Made by a program: the position numbers and the translations under genes. Positions 35,701-43,281 of a stretch of DNA of 64,000 nt are shown one piece after another. Below the pieces are notes generated by a model. The model did no database searches, had not been told where the DNA came from, and saw only the letters and a program-made list of their open reading frames with translations. The stretch spans positions 1-64,000 of the forward strand of contig UQAU01000009.1 in assembly GCA_900539035.1 (NCBI GenBank), in the 5' to 3' direction. Source of the DNA: an uncultured Collinsella sp. (GTDB taxonomy: Bacteria > Actinomycetota > Coriobacteriia > Coriobacteriales > Coriobacteriaceae). The stretch's first letter is position 1. Each line of letters begins with the position of its first letter.

Positions 35701-35739
35701 ACGGCGGGGGTGTGTGAAACACCCGTGCACCCCCGCCGT
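35701..35739 (-). other. Intercistronic hairpin between adhE and the kinase-like gene
   Basis: ACGGCGGGGGTG (35701-35712) is the exact complement of CACCCCCGCCGT (35728-35739). There is no T-run after it on the - strand, so it may be a processing or stability stem and not a terminator. Confidence 0.6.
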
Positions 35740-35756
35740 TAAAAACCGTGCTAAAA

Positions 35757-38405
35757 CTAGCAGACGGCGTAATCCTGGGGCTCGCGGCCGTAGTAGGCGT
35801 CCAGGTAGAGCTCCTTGATCTCGCTCATGAGCGGGTAGCGCGGGTTGGCGCCGGTGCACTGGTCGTTGAATGCCTGCTCGGTCATCTCGTCGAGGGTGTC
35901 GAGGAAGTACTGCTCGTCAACACCGTAGTCGGCGATGGTCTTCTTGACGCCGATGAAGTCCTTGAGCTCCTCGAGCTTCGTGATGAAGTTCTCGAAGACC
36001 TCCTTGTCGTCCTTGCCCTCGATGCCGCAGTACTTGGCCATCTCGGCGTAGTTGTGCAGCGCGTTGGGGTAAGGATACTGGGAGAAAGTACCCATCTTGA
36101 CGGGAGCCTCGGCGGCGTTGTAGCGCATGACGCGGGTCAGGATGACAGCGTTTGCGAGGCCGTGGGGCAGGTGATGGAAAGCGCCGAGCTTGTGGGCCAT
36201 GGAGTGGTTGAGGCCCAGGAAGGCGTTGGCGAAGGCCATACCGGCCATGCAGGAGGCGTTGTGCATCTCCTCGCGGGCGTGCGGGTCCTTGGCGCCGTTC
36301 GTGAAGCTAGAGGGCAGGTTCTCGAAGACGAGCTTGGCAGCGCGCTCGGAGAGGCCCTTGGTGTAGTCGGAAGCCATGATGGAGACGTAGGACTCGATGG
36401 CGTGGGTCATGACGTCGATGCCGGATGCAGCGGTCAGGCCGCGCGGGGCGGTCATGCAGTTGTCGGCGTCGACGATAGCCATGTTGGGGAGCAGCGCGTA
36501 GTCGGCGAGCGGCCACTTGATGCCGGTCTCCTTGTCGGTGATGATGGCGAACGGCGTGCACTCGGAGCCGGTACCCGAAGAGGTCGGGACGGCGACGAAG
36601 TAGGCCTTCTTGCCCATCTCGGGGAAGGTGAAGATACGCTTGCGGATGTCCATGAAGTCCATGGCCATGTCCTCAAACTTGCACTCGGGGTGCTCGTACA
36701 TCATCCACATGATCTTGCCGGCGTCCATAGCGGAGCCACCGCCGACGGCGATGATGACGTCCGGCTCAAAGAGAGCCATCTGCTTGGCGCCGCGACGTGC
36801 GCACTGCAGCGACGGATCGGGCTCGACGTCGTAGAAGCAGTCGTGGGCGATGCCCATCTCGTCGAGCTTGGCCTCGATGGCGCGGGTGTTGCCATTCTTG
36901 AAGAGGAACTGGTCGGTGACGATGAAGGCGCGCTTCTTGCCCATGACGTTGCCCAGCTCGTCGAGGGCGACGGGCGTGGAACCCTTCTTGAAGTAGACCT
37001 TCTCGGGAGCGCGGAACCACAGCATGTTCTCACGGCGCTCGGCCACAGTCTTAACGTTGATCAAGTGCTTCACCCCAACGTTCTCGGAGACGGAGTTGCC
37101 GCCCCAGGAGCCGCAGCCCAGGGTCAGAGACGGCTTCATGCCAAAGTTGTACAGGTCACCGATGCCACCGTGCGAGGACGGGGTGTTGATGACGATACGG
37201 CAGGCCTTCATGACGTGCTCGAACAGGCTGATCTTCTCGGCCTGGGCGGGGTGCACGTACAGAGAGGCGGTGTGGCCCGGGCCACCGGCGAGCACCAGGT
37301 GCTCGGCCTTGTCGACGGCCTCCTGGAAGTCCTTGGCGTGGTACATGGCCAGGACCGGGGAGAGCTTCTCGTGGGAGAACTCCTCCTTGGCGGGGTCGGT
37401 GGAGGTGACCTCGGCGATCAGGATCTTGGTCTTGGCGGGAACCTCGATGCCGGCGAGCTCGGCGATCTTGGCGGCGGCCATGCCGGGGATGCGGTGATCG
37501 AGAGCGCCGTTCTTGAACATGGCGGCACGCAGGGCCTCCATCTCGGCACCCTGCTTGACGAAGTAGCAGCCGCGCTTCTGGAACTCGGCCTTGACCTGGT
37601 CATAGATGGTGTCGATGACGGTCACGGACTGCTCGGAAGCGCAGATCATGCCGTTGTCGAAGGTCTTGGAGTGGATGATGGAGTTGACGGCGAGCAGCAC
37701 GTCGGCGGTGTCGTCGATGACGACCGGGGTGTTACCGGCGCCAACGCCCAGGGCGGGCTTGCCCGAGGAGTAAGCGGCCTTGACCATGCCCGGGCCACCG
37801 GTGGCGAGGATGATGTCGACGTCGCGCATGACCATGTTGGTCAGCTCGATGGAGGGGACATCGACCCAGCCGATGATGCCCTCGGGGGCGCCGGCCTTGA
37901 CGGCAGCGTCAAGCACGAGCTTGGCGGCGGCGATGGTGCACTTGGCGGCTGCCGGGTGCGGGGAGATGATGATGGCGTTGCGGGTCTTCAGGCAGATCAG
38001 CGTCTTGAAGATCGCGGTGGAGGTGGGGTTGGTCGTCGGGATGACGGCGCCCACGATGCCGATGGGCTCGGCGATCTTGGTGATGCCGTAAGCCTCGTCG
38101 CGCTCCAGGACACCACAGGTCTTGGTGTTCTTGTAAGCGTTGTAGATGTACTCTGCGGCGTAGTGGTTCTTGATGACCTTGTCCTCAAGAACGCCGCGGC
38201 CGGTCTCCTCGATGGCCAACTTCGCCAACGGGATACGAGCCTTGTTGGCGGCCATGGCGGCCTCATAGAAGATCTTGTCGACCTGCTCCTGCGTGTACGT
38301 AGCAAAAAGCGCCTGGGCCTCTCGCATCTGAGCGAGCTTAGCCTCAAGCGCCTCTACGTTGTCCACAATTGCGGGAGTAGTGTTTTCCGGTGACTTTTTC
38401 ACCAT
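35757..38405 (-). CDS. adhE: Bifunctional acetaldehyde-CoA/alcohol dehydrogenase AdhE
   Basis: 882 aa. Reduces acetyl-CoA to acetaldehyde and then to ethanol, regenerating NAD in fermentation. The N-terminal aldehyde dehydrogenase half has TTNPTSTAIFKTL and the catalytic Cys in NGMICASEQ. The C-terminal iron alcohol dehydrogenase half has GGGSAMDAGKIMW, DVMTHAIESYVS, and the metal-binding GLNHSMAHKLGAFHHLPHG. Length fits the family. AAGGAGA precedes the ATG. It likely assembles into filaments (spirosomes), as known for the family. A 30-bp palindrome lies upstream of its promoter. Confidence 0.97.
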   Translation of the reverse strand: MVKKSPENTTPAIVDNVEALEAKLAQMREAQALFATYTQEQVDKIFYEAAMAANKARIPLAKLAIEETGRGVLEDKVIKNHYAAEYIYNAYKNTKTCGVLERDEAYGITKIAEPIGIVGAVIPTTNPTSTAIFKTLICLKTRNAIIISPHPAAAKCTIAAAKLVLDAAVKAGAPEGIIGWVDVPSIELTNMVMRDVDIILATGGPGMVKAAYSSGKPALGVGAGNTPVVIDDTADVLLAVNSIIHSKTFDNGMICASEQSVTVIDTIYDQVKAEFQKRGCYFVKQGAEMEALRAAMFKNGALDHRIPGMAAAKIAELAGIEVPAKTKILIAEVTSTDPAKEEFSHEKLSPVLAMYHAKDFQEAVDKAEHLVLAGGPGHTASLYVHPAQAEKISLFEHVMKACRIVINTPSSHGGIGDLYNFGMKPSLTLGCGSWGGNSVSENVGVKHLINVKTVAERRENMLWFRAPEKVYFKKGSTPVALDELGNVMGKKRAFIVTDQFLFKNGNTRAIEAKLDEMGIAHDCFYDVEPDPSLQCARRGAKQMALFEPDVIIAVGGGSAMDAGKIMWMMYEHPECKFEDMAMDFMDIRKRIFTFPEMGKKAYFVAVPTSSGTGSECTPFAIITDKETGIKWPLADYALLPNMAIVDADNCMTAPRGLTAASGIDVMTHAIESYVSIMASDYTKGLSERAAKLVFENLPSSFTNGAKDPHAREEMHNASCMAGMAFANAFLGLNHSMAHKLGAFHHLPHGLANAVILTRVMRYNAAEAPVKMGTFSQYPYPNALHNYAEMAKYCGIEGKDDKEVFENFITKLEELKDFIGVKKTIADYGVDEQYFLDTLDEMTEQAFNDQCTGANPRYPLMSEIKELYLDAYYGREPQDYAVC

Positions 38406-38445
38406 TTGTGTCTCCTTGCGATCGGAGATTTACCCTACGCCTTGC

Positions 38446-38454
38446 ATGATAGCA
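38446..38454 (-). promoter_or_regulatory. Extended -10 of adhE
   Basis: On the - strand TGCTATCAT (TGC at 38454-38452, TATCAT at 38451-38446), the same 9-mer as in the rpsB promoter. No good -35 is visible. The start codon is about 40 nt downstream. Confidence 0.5.
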
Positions 38455-38497
38455 AGAAATTATTCGGCGAACGGCAAGATTCCCGTAAAAGGCACAC

Positions 38498-38527
38498 TAA
38501 AACGCTTCAACATAATGAAGCGTTTTA
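38498..38527. promoter_or_regulatory. Palindromic candidate operator upstream of adhE
   Basis: TAAAACGCTTCA and TGAAGCGTTTTA form perfect 12-bp arms around a 6-bp centre. It lies about 47-76 bp upstream of the adhE -10. Position and symmetry suit a dimeric regulator; there is no gene on this strand upstream for which it could be a terminator. Confidence 0.5.
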
Positions 38528-38560
38528 ACTAAAACTATCTGCCTGCTGCATCGCCCCGCT

Positions 38561-38607
38561 CATTGGGGACAGACTTACATGAGTGCTTTCACTCATTTGG
38601 GACAGAC
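38561..38607 (+). repeat. REP-like element, left side of transposase
   Basis: A 25-bp unit starting CATTGGGGACAGACTTAC at 38561-38585 ends in ATGAGTG and pairs through CTTT with CACTCAT; a partial second unit (CATTTGGGACAGAC) follows to 38607. Exact inverted copy at 39611-39635. Confidence 0.75.
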
Positions 38608-38738
38608 ATCGTTTTGCCATTTTGCCGTTCTGGGCCTGTTTTTGCCGTTCATTGGATATATATAGATCACAGGCTCAGCATTTCGCGTTCCTTCTCTCCT
38701 TTTAGGTGTTGCCTGTTCAGTTTTTGAAAGGAGAGATT

Positions 38739-39515
38739 ATGCCTCGATGTGCCCGCGCCGTTTCGCTCACCGGTTATTACCACGTCTTTGACCGTGGTAA
38801 CTCTAAACAGATTATTTTTGAAGATGACTCTGACCGATATCGTTTCTTATCGGACATCTCGGACAGGTTCGCGCGCCATAAAGTGGCGGTGTTGGCTTGG
38901 TGCCTTATGGACAACCACTTCCATTTGATGGTTGATGACCCATTTGACAATCTTTCAAAGGCGATGCATTGTGCGCTGACGGCGTATGCCAAGTATTTCA
39001 ATGGGAAAACGGGGAGAACAGGCCATCTGTTTGACAATCGCTATTCACGGGTCGCGGTTGAGTCGGACACGCAGGCGGTACAGCTGCTCGATTATATCCA
39101 TCTCAATCCCGTGAAAGGTGCGCTCGACTCGCTCGAGGCGTACCGCTGGTCAAGCTACAAGGCATATCAGCTGGGCTATGATCCCTTTGACATCTGTGAC
39201 GCGGCTCCTATGCTCGATATCGTCGGAGGCTCCCGTTGCTATTGCGAGCATCTCGAGGAAGTTTCCGGGCGCACTTGGTCAGTGGAGGTTCTTCCACGCC
39301 GGCGGATCCCTGATGAGGAGGCCCTTTCCATTGCGCACGAAGTCCTGCCGAGCATAGATCCTGCGCTGCTCAAGGTCCTGCCGCGCCCGGAACGCGATGC
39401 CTGTCTGCTGAGGCTCAGGCGGGCACATCTCACGGTCAAGCAAATTGCCCGTATCACCGGCATCGGCGCTACAAGCGTAACCAAGGCCACCGCGGGCTGG
39501 AACGAGGCGGCGTGA
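38739..39515 (+). CDS. REP-associated tyrosine transposase (RAYT, IS200-like Y1)
   Basis: 258 aa; ATG 38739 has AAAGGAGAG upstream. The HUH motif is HFH in LMDNHFHLMV and the catalytic Tyr is in LLDYIHLNPVKGAL. The N-terminus MPRCARAVSLTGYYHVFDRGNSKQIIF is typical of the family. The C-terminus holds a helix-turn-helix (AHLTVKQIARITGIGATSVTKA). RAYT proteins cleave and copy REP sequences and are usually single-copy domesticated genes. REP-like elements lie on both sides in opposite orientation. The gene looks intact. Confidence 0.92.
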   Translation: MPRCARAVSLTGYYHVFDRGNSKQIIFEDDSDRYRFLSDISDRFARHKVAVLAWCLMDNHFHLMVDDPFDNLSKAMHCALTAYAKYFNGKTGRTGHLFDNRYSRVAVESDTQAVQLLDYIHLNPVKGALDSLEAYRWSSYKAYQLGYDPFDICDAAPMLDIVGGSRCYCEHLEEVSGRTWSVEVLPRRRIPDEEALSIAHEVLPSIDPALLKVLPRPERDACLLRLRRAHLTVKQIARITGIGATSVTKATAGWNEAA

Positions 39516-39577
39516 GGCACGTACTGGTGACGATCGAAGCGCCGTGAGTTCGTCGATGCACTGTGAGCTTTGGAAAG

Positions 39578-39635
39578 CACTCATCTAAGTCTGTCCCCAA
39601 TGCGTAAAAACACTCATGTAAGTCTGTCCCCAATG
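39578..39635 (-). repeat. REP-like elements, right side of transposase (two units, inverted)
   Basis: On the + strand two tandem units read CACTCATSTAAGTCTGTCCC-CAATG at 39578-39602 and 39611-39635 (S is C in the first, G in the second). The second unit is the exact reverse complement of 38561-38585. CACTCAT/ATGAGTG arms allow hairpins. Confidence 0.75.
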
Positions 39636-39640
39636 AGTGC

Positions 39641-39670
39641 AAAAAGGCGCCCTCCGTAGGGGAGGGCGCC
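39641..39670 (-). terminator. Terminator after rpmB (- strand)
   Basis: GGCGCCCTCC (39646-39655) pairs with GGAGGGCGCC (39661-39670); on the - strand TTTTT follows. It directly abuts the right REP unit. Confidence 0.8.
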
Positions 39671-39741
39671 TTTGGTAAGTTCTATATGAACGCGAGGTCT
39701 TTGACCCGGAGAGTCCGAGGTACTTGTTGGTAAGACCTTAT

Positions 39742-39930
39742 TTAGGAGCGCGCAACCTTGCCGGACTTGAGGCAGGTGGAGCAAACGTTCATCTTGCGAC
39801 GGTGACCATCGACGACGACGTAGACGCGCTGGATGTTGGGGCGGAACTTACGGTTGGTGACGCGGTGAGAGTGGCTGATGGAGCGACCGGCAACGGGGTG
39901 CTTACCGCAAACTTCGCAAACTTTGGACAT
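39742..39930 (-). CDS. rpmB: 50S ribosomal protein L28, zinc-binding form
   Basis: 62 aa, beginning MSKVCEVCGKHPVAGRSISHSHRVTNRKF. Start chosen at 39930 because AAGGAGGG stands 6 nt upstream and L28 begins here; a longer frame from 39978 is not needed. Two CxxC pairs (CEVC, CSTC) mark the zinc-containing version of L28. Single gene on the - strand, convergent with the transposase. Confidence 0.95.
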   Translation of the reverse strand: MSKVCEVCGKHPVAGRSISHSHRVTNRKFRPNIQRVYVVVDGHRRKMNVCSTCLKSGKVARS

Positions 39931-39984
39931 AACTGACCCTCCTTGGGCGACAAACGAACATGTCGCGTTAACAAACAAGCCTGA

Positions 39985-39993
39985 ACTATAGCA
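39985..39993 (-). promoter_or_regulatory. Extended -10 of rpmB
   Basis: On the - strand TGCTATAGT, about 55 nt upstream of the start codon. Same 9-mer as upstream of rpsT. No convincing -35. Confidence 0.5.
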
Positions 39994-40253
39994 CAGAAGC
40001 AGCTCCCTGTGCGTAATCTACACAGAGATATTCCTCTTTTGGCGATAGTGCTCACGCCACGGCCCTGGACGTAGATCCGATTTGCGTGCAGCAGAGGGGA
40101 TTATGCCAGCTCGTGCGTGCGTTTTCAAGCTCGTACCACAAATATATATAGGATTATGGAGCATTGGGCTCCGTTTACGGATTGCTCTGTATTTATGCTC
40201 GCAATTAAGCTCGAGGTTGGCTACACTATCCTTTGACCATTAAAGGGGTACGA

Positions 40254-40308
40254 GATACCCACATGGAATTACATAGCTGCCAAAGAGCAGCCCTTCCTTG
40301 TGGGTGTC
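40254..40308 (+). promoter_or_regulatory. pyr leader: antiterminator-type hairpin, candidate PyrR site
   Basis: GATACCCACATGGAA (40254-40268) pairs with TTCCTTGTGGGTGTC (40294-40308) with one mismatch and one wobble. Inside, GCTGC/GCAGC closes a CAAAGA hexaloop that resembles the known PyrR-bound loop (CNGNGA) except at its third base. The 3' arm shares 40303-40308 with the terminator, so the two folds exclude each other. Confidence 0.65.
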
Positions 40309-40343
40309 TGGTCCGCTTTGAGCGGTCGGGCATCTATTTTTTT
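40303..40343 (+). terminator. Attenuator terminator in pyr leader
   Basis: Bases 40303-40317 pair with 40321-40334 (one bulged T, several wobbles; core CCGCT/AGCGG), followed by TATTTTTTT. It lies 40 nt before pyrR. Confidence 0.75.
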
Positions 40344-40382
40344 GACTGTGTCAGCAGTCAAGACATGTGAGGAAGGAGATCG

Positions 40383-40967
40383 ATGGGCACGACTTCCCCC
40401 AAGGCGGTCATCATGGACGAGACCGCCGTCAATCGAGCGATGACCCGCATCGCGCACGAGATTCTCGAGCGCAACGAGGGCTGTGAAGACCTCGCTCTGG
40501 TCGGCATCGTCACGCGCGGCGACCTTCTGGCAAAGAAGCTCGCCGAGGAGATCAAGGAGATCGAGGGCGTCGACGTTCCGCTCGGCAGCCTCGACATCAG
40601 CTTCTATCGCGATGACTATGCGACCAATTTCGCTCCCGCGATCCACGCTACCAACATTCCCTTCAGCGTCGATGGCAAGCGCGTCGTGCTGGTGGACGAC
40701 ATCCTGTATACGGGCCGTACCATCCGCGCCGCTCTGGACGCCGTCATGGACTTGGGCCGTCCGAGCCGTATTGAGCTGGCAGTTCTCGTTGACCGCGGTC
40801 ACCGCGAGCTCCCCATCTCGCCGGACTTTGTCGGCAAGAATGTTCCCTCGTCGCATGAGGAGAACGTGCACCTATATATGAAGGAAGTCGACGGCCACAC
40901 CGCCGTCGAGATTAACGACGTCGCGCCGGGTTCCCATGTGGGCTCCGCGCCGCTGGGAGGTGAGTAG
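40383..40967 (+). CDS. pyrR: Bifunctional pyr operon regulator / uracil phosphoribosyltransferase PyrR
   Basis: 194 aa, ATG after GAAGGAG. Binds pyr leader RNA when UMP is high and favours termination. The PRPP-binding motif VLVDDILYTGRTIRAALDA and the loop LVGIVTRGDLLAKKLAEEI are typical. First gene of pyrR-B-C-K-D-F, with a matching attenuator structure in its leader, which is strong support for autoregulation. Confidence 0.96.
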   Translation: MGTTSPKAVIMDETAVNRAMTRIAHEILERNEGCEDLALVGIVTRGDLLAKKLAEEIKEIEGVDVPLGSLDISFYRDDYATNFAPAIHATNIPFSVDGKRVVLVDDILYTGRTIRAALDAVMDLGRPSRIELAVLVDRGHRELPISPDFVGKNVPSSHEENVHLYMKEVDGHTAVEINDVAPGSHVGSAPLGGE

Positions 40968-40971
40968 TACC

Positions 40972-41916
40972 GTGGCGTTCAACCATAAACACCTGATCGA
41001 CATTACCGAGTACTCCGAAGAGGACATCAAGCTCATCCTCGAGACCGCCAAGGCGTTCTCCGAGGTCAACGAGCGTGCGATCAAGAAGGTCCCCACGCTC
41101 AAGGGCAAGACCATCGTCAACATGTTCAACGAGCCCTCGACGCGCACCCGCAGCTCCTTCGAGCTCGCCGAGAAGCGTCTTTCGGCCGACAGCCTTAACT
41201 TTGGCGGCTCCTCGACCTCCACGGTCAAGGGCGAGAGCCTCGTCGACACCGTCGAGACCCTCAACGCCTATAAGATCGACTGCATCGTCGTGCGCGACAA
41301 GCACGCCGGCGCTCCCTACATCGTCACGCAGAATTCGCCCGCGAGTGTTATCTGCGCCGGTGACGGTAAGCACAACCACCCCACGCAGGCCCTGCTCGAC
41401 CTGTACACCATCTGGGAGCACAAGGGTGACTTCCACGGTCTGAAGGTCGCCGTCGTCGGCGACATCTCCCACTCCCGCGTTTGCGGCTCGCTGATCCCCG
41501 CCCTTAAGATCATGGGCTGTGAGACCTACGCCGTCGCCCCCGGCACGCTGCTGCCGCCGGCGCCCGAGGTCCTGGGCTGCGACCACGTGACGAGCGACCT
41601 CGATTCCGTCCTGCCCGAGCTGGACGTCGTCTACATGCTGCGCGTGCAGCAGGAGCGCCTCGAGGGTGCCCCGTTCCCGACCATTCGCGAGTACCACAAG
41701 CTCTTCGGCCTGACCAAGGACCGCGAGAAGCTCATGAAGCCCGACGCGATCATCTGCCACCCGGGCCCCATCAACCGCGGCGTCGAGTTCGACTCCTATA
41801 TGGCCGACCACCCGCAACGCTCCGTCATCCTGGAGCAGGTCTACGCCGGTATCTGCGTGCGTATGGCTATCCTGTATCTGCTGCTTGGAGGTGCCGATAA
41901 TGGCCTTGCTTCTTAA
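40972..41916 (+). CDS. pyrB: Aspartate carbamoyltransferase catalytic chain
   Basis: 314 aa from GTG 40972, with GGGAGG inside the end of pyrR. Joins carbamoyl phosphate and aspartate. Motifs STRTRSSFE (phosphate binding), DGKHNHPTQALLDLYTI and HPGPINRGVE are present. No pyrI regulatory chain is found in the window. Its 3' end overlaps pyrC by 17 bp. Confidence 0.97.
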   Translation: MAFNHKHLIDITEYSEEDIKLILETAKAFSEVNERAIKKVPTLKGKTIVNMFNEPSTRTRSSFELAEKRLSADSLNFGGSSTSTVKGESLVDTVETLNAYKIDCIVVRDKHAGAPYIVTQNSPASVICAGDGKHNHPTQALLDLYTIWEHKGDFHGLKVAVVGDISHSRVCGSLIPALKIMGCETYAVAPGTLLPPAPEVLGCDHVTSDLDSVLPELDVVYMLRVQQERLEGAPFPTIREYHKLFGLTKDREKLMKPDAIICHPGPINRGVEFDSYMADHPQRSVILEQVYAGICVRMAILYLLLGGADNGLAS

Positions 41917-43189
41917 GAATGCCCACGTCGTCGACCCGTCCGTCGAGCTTGACGGTGTCGTTGACGTCCTGATTGACGGCGACAAGATCGCCGAGGTCGG
42001 CGAGAATCTCGCCGTCGAGGGAGCCGAGGTCCGCGACCTTTCCGGCAAGTATCTCGTCCCCGGCCTGGTGGATATGCACGTTCACCTTCGCGAGCCCGGC
42101 TACGAGGTCAAAGAGGACATCGAGAGCGGCACCCGCGCAGCTGCAAAGGGCGGCTTTACCGGCGTGTGCTCCATGCCCAACACCGATCCCGTTACCGATA
42201 ACGGTACCGTCGTGGAGTTCGTTAAGTCCCGTGCTGCCGAGGTCGGTCACTGCCGCGTCTATCCGTCGGGCGCTATGACCCGCGGTCTTAAGGGCGAGGC
42301 CATGTCCGAGATGGGCGATATGGTCGCCCACGGCGCCGTCGCCTTCACCGACGATGGTCGCGGCGTGCAGGGCGCGGGCATGCTCCGTCGCTGCATGGAC
42401 TACGGCAAGATGTTCGGCAAGGTCTTTATGAGCCACTGCCAGGACGAGGATCTGGTCGGCCACGGCCAGATCAACGAGGGCAAGGTCTCGACCCGTCTGG
42501 CCCTCGAGGGCTGGCCGGCCGCCGGCGAGGAGCTTCAGATCGCCCGCGACATCGAGATCGCCAAGCTGACCGGTGCCAAGCTGCACATCCAGCACATCTC
42601 CACCGCTCACGGTCTCGAGCTCGTGCGTGCCGGTAAGGCCGCCGGTGTCCAGGTGACCTGCGAGGCCACCCCGCACCACATGTTCCTGACCGAGAACGAC
42701 TTGGACGAGACCTACAACACCTCGCTCAAGGTCAATCCGCCGCTGCGCACCGACGAGGACGCCGAGGCCATTCGTCAGGGCGTCATCGACGGTACCGTCG
42801 ACGTGATCGTTACCGATCACGCTCCGCACACCCCGTGGGAGAAGGCCCGCGAGTTCGAGCTGGCGCCCTTTGGCATGATCGGCCTCGAGACCTCGCTGTC
42901 GCTCGTGCTCACCGAGCTGGTCAACACGGGCAAGATGAGCATGGGCCGCATGGTCGAGCTCATGGCCATCAAACCGCGTGAGATCCTGGGTCTCGACCAG
43001 GTTCAGGTCAAGGCGGGATCCGTTGCCGACCTGACCGTGTTCGACCCCTCCGCAACCTGGACGGTTGGCGAGGACGGTTACGAGTCGCGCGCCGAGAACT
43101 CCGGTTTTGCCGGCCGCACGCTCACCGGTCGTGCCACCGATGTATTTGTCGGCGGTAAACAGACGCTTGCCGACGGCTGCATCTGCTAG
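41900..43189 (+). CDS. pyrC: Dihydroorotase
   Basis: 429 aa from ATG 41900 behind TTGGAGG inside pyrB. Class I zinc amidohydrolase: DMHVHLREPG, HCQDEDL, HIQHISTAHG and TDHAPH provide the metal ligands. Downstream a hairpin separates it from pyrK by 92 bp. Confidence 0.97.
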   Translation: MALLLKNAHVVDPSVELDGVVDVLIDGDKIAEVGENLAVEGAEVRDLSGKYLVPGLVDMHVHLREPGYEVKEDIESGTRAAAKGGFTGVCSMPNTDPVTDNGTVVEFVKSRAAEVGHCRVYPSGAMTRGLKGEAMSEMGDMVAHGAVAFTDDGRGVQGAGMLRRCMDYGKMFGKVFMSHCQDEDLVGHGQINEGKVSTRLALEGWPAAGEELQIARDIEIAKLTGAKLHIQHISTAHGLELVRAGKAAGVQVTCEATPHHMFLTENDLDETYNTSLKVNPPLRTDEDAEAIRQGVIDGTVDVIVTDHAPHTPWEKAREFELAPFGMIGLETSLSLVLTELVNTGKMSMGRMVELMAIKPREILGLDQVQVKAGSVADLTVFDPSATWTVGEDGYESRAENSGFAGRTLTGRATDVFVGGKQTLADGCIC

Positions 43190-43209
43190 CATAGCCTTAT
43201 CGCTTTTGT

Positions 43210-43242
43210 GCGCGGCGCCCTTGCGGTGCCGCGCTTTCTATT
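43210..43242 (+). terminator. Terminator-like hairpin between pyrC and pyrK
   Basis: GCGCGGCGCC (43210-43219) pairs with GGTGCCGCGC (43225-43234) with one wobble, followed by TTTCTATT. Could give partial termination inside the operon. Confidence 0.6.
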
Positions 43243-43281
43243 CGTTTGGACCATGCAACCGCATGGGGGATTGGAGCGTTT

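Larger units (their letters stand above)
38406..38738. other. 333-bp gap between divergent adhE and the transposase gene
   Basis: Holds the adhE leader and extended -10 box, a 12-bp-arm palindrome at 38498-38527, one full and one partial REP-like element (38561-38607), and a direct repeat of TTTTGCCGTTC at about 38619 and 38638. No gene is seen. Confidence 0.7.
39931..40382. other. 452-bp gap between divergent rpmB and pyrR
   Basis: Contains the rpmB leader and extended -10 on the left, an A/T-rich stretch around 40138-40200, and the pyr leader with attenuator at 40254-40343 on the right. TACACT at 40222-40227 may be the pyr -10, without a clear -35. A short frame at 40263-40370 (35 codons) overlaps the attenuator. 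No larger gene seen. Confidence 0.7.

Noticed and set aside
35748..38393. Open frame of about 880 codons on the + strand opposite adhE
   Set aside because: It mirrors adhE almost end to end, has Leu/Val/Gly-rich low-complexity translation without a recognisable domain, and arises from the G/C third-position bias.
38498..38527. Rex or CcpA (cre) site upstream of adhE
   Set aside because: Neither consensus fits the arms; treated as an unidentified palindrome.
38739..39515. Active insertion sequence
   Set aside because: The protein is of the single-copy REP-associated type and no target duplication or typical IS ends were seen; the flanking repeats fit REP elements.
40263..40370. 35-codon frame overlapping the pyr attenuator, a possible leader peptide
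   Set aside because: The ribosome site is too far upstream (about 14 nt), and the overlapping hairpins explain the sequence better; kept only as a possibility.
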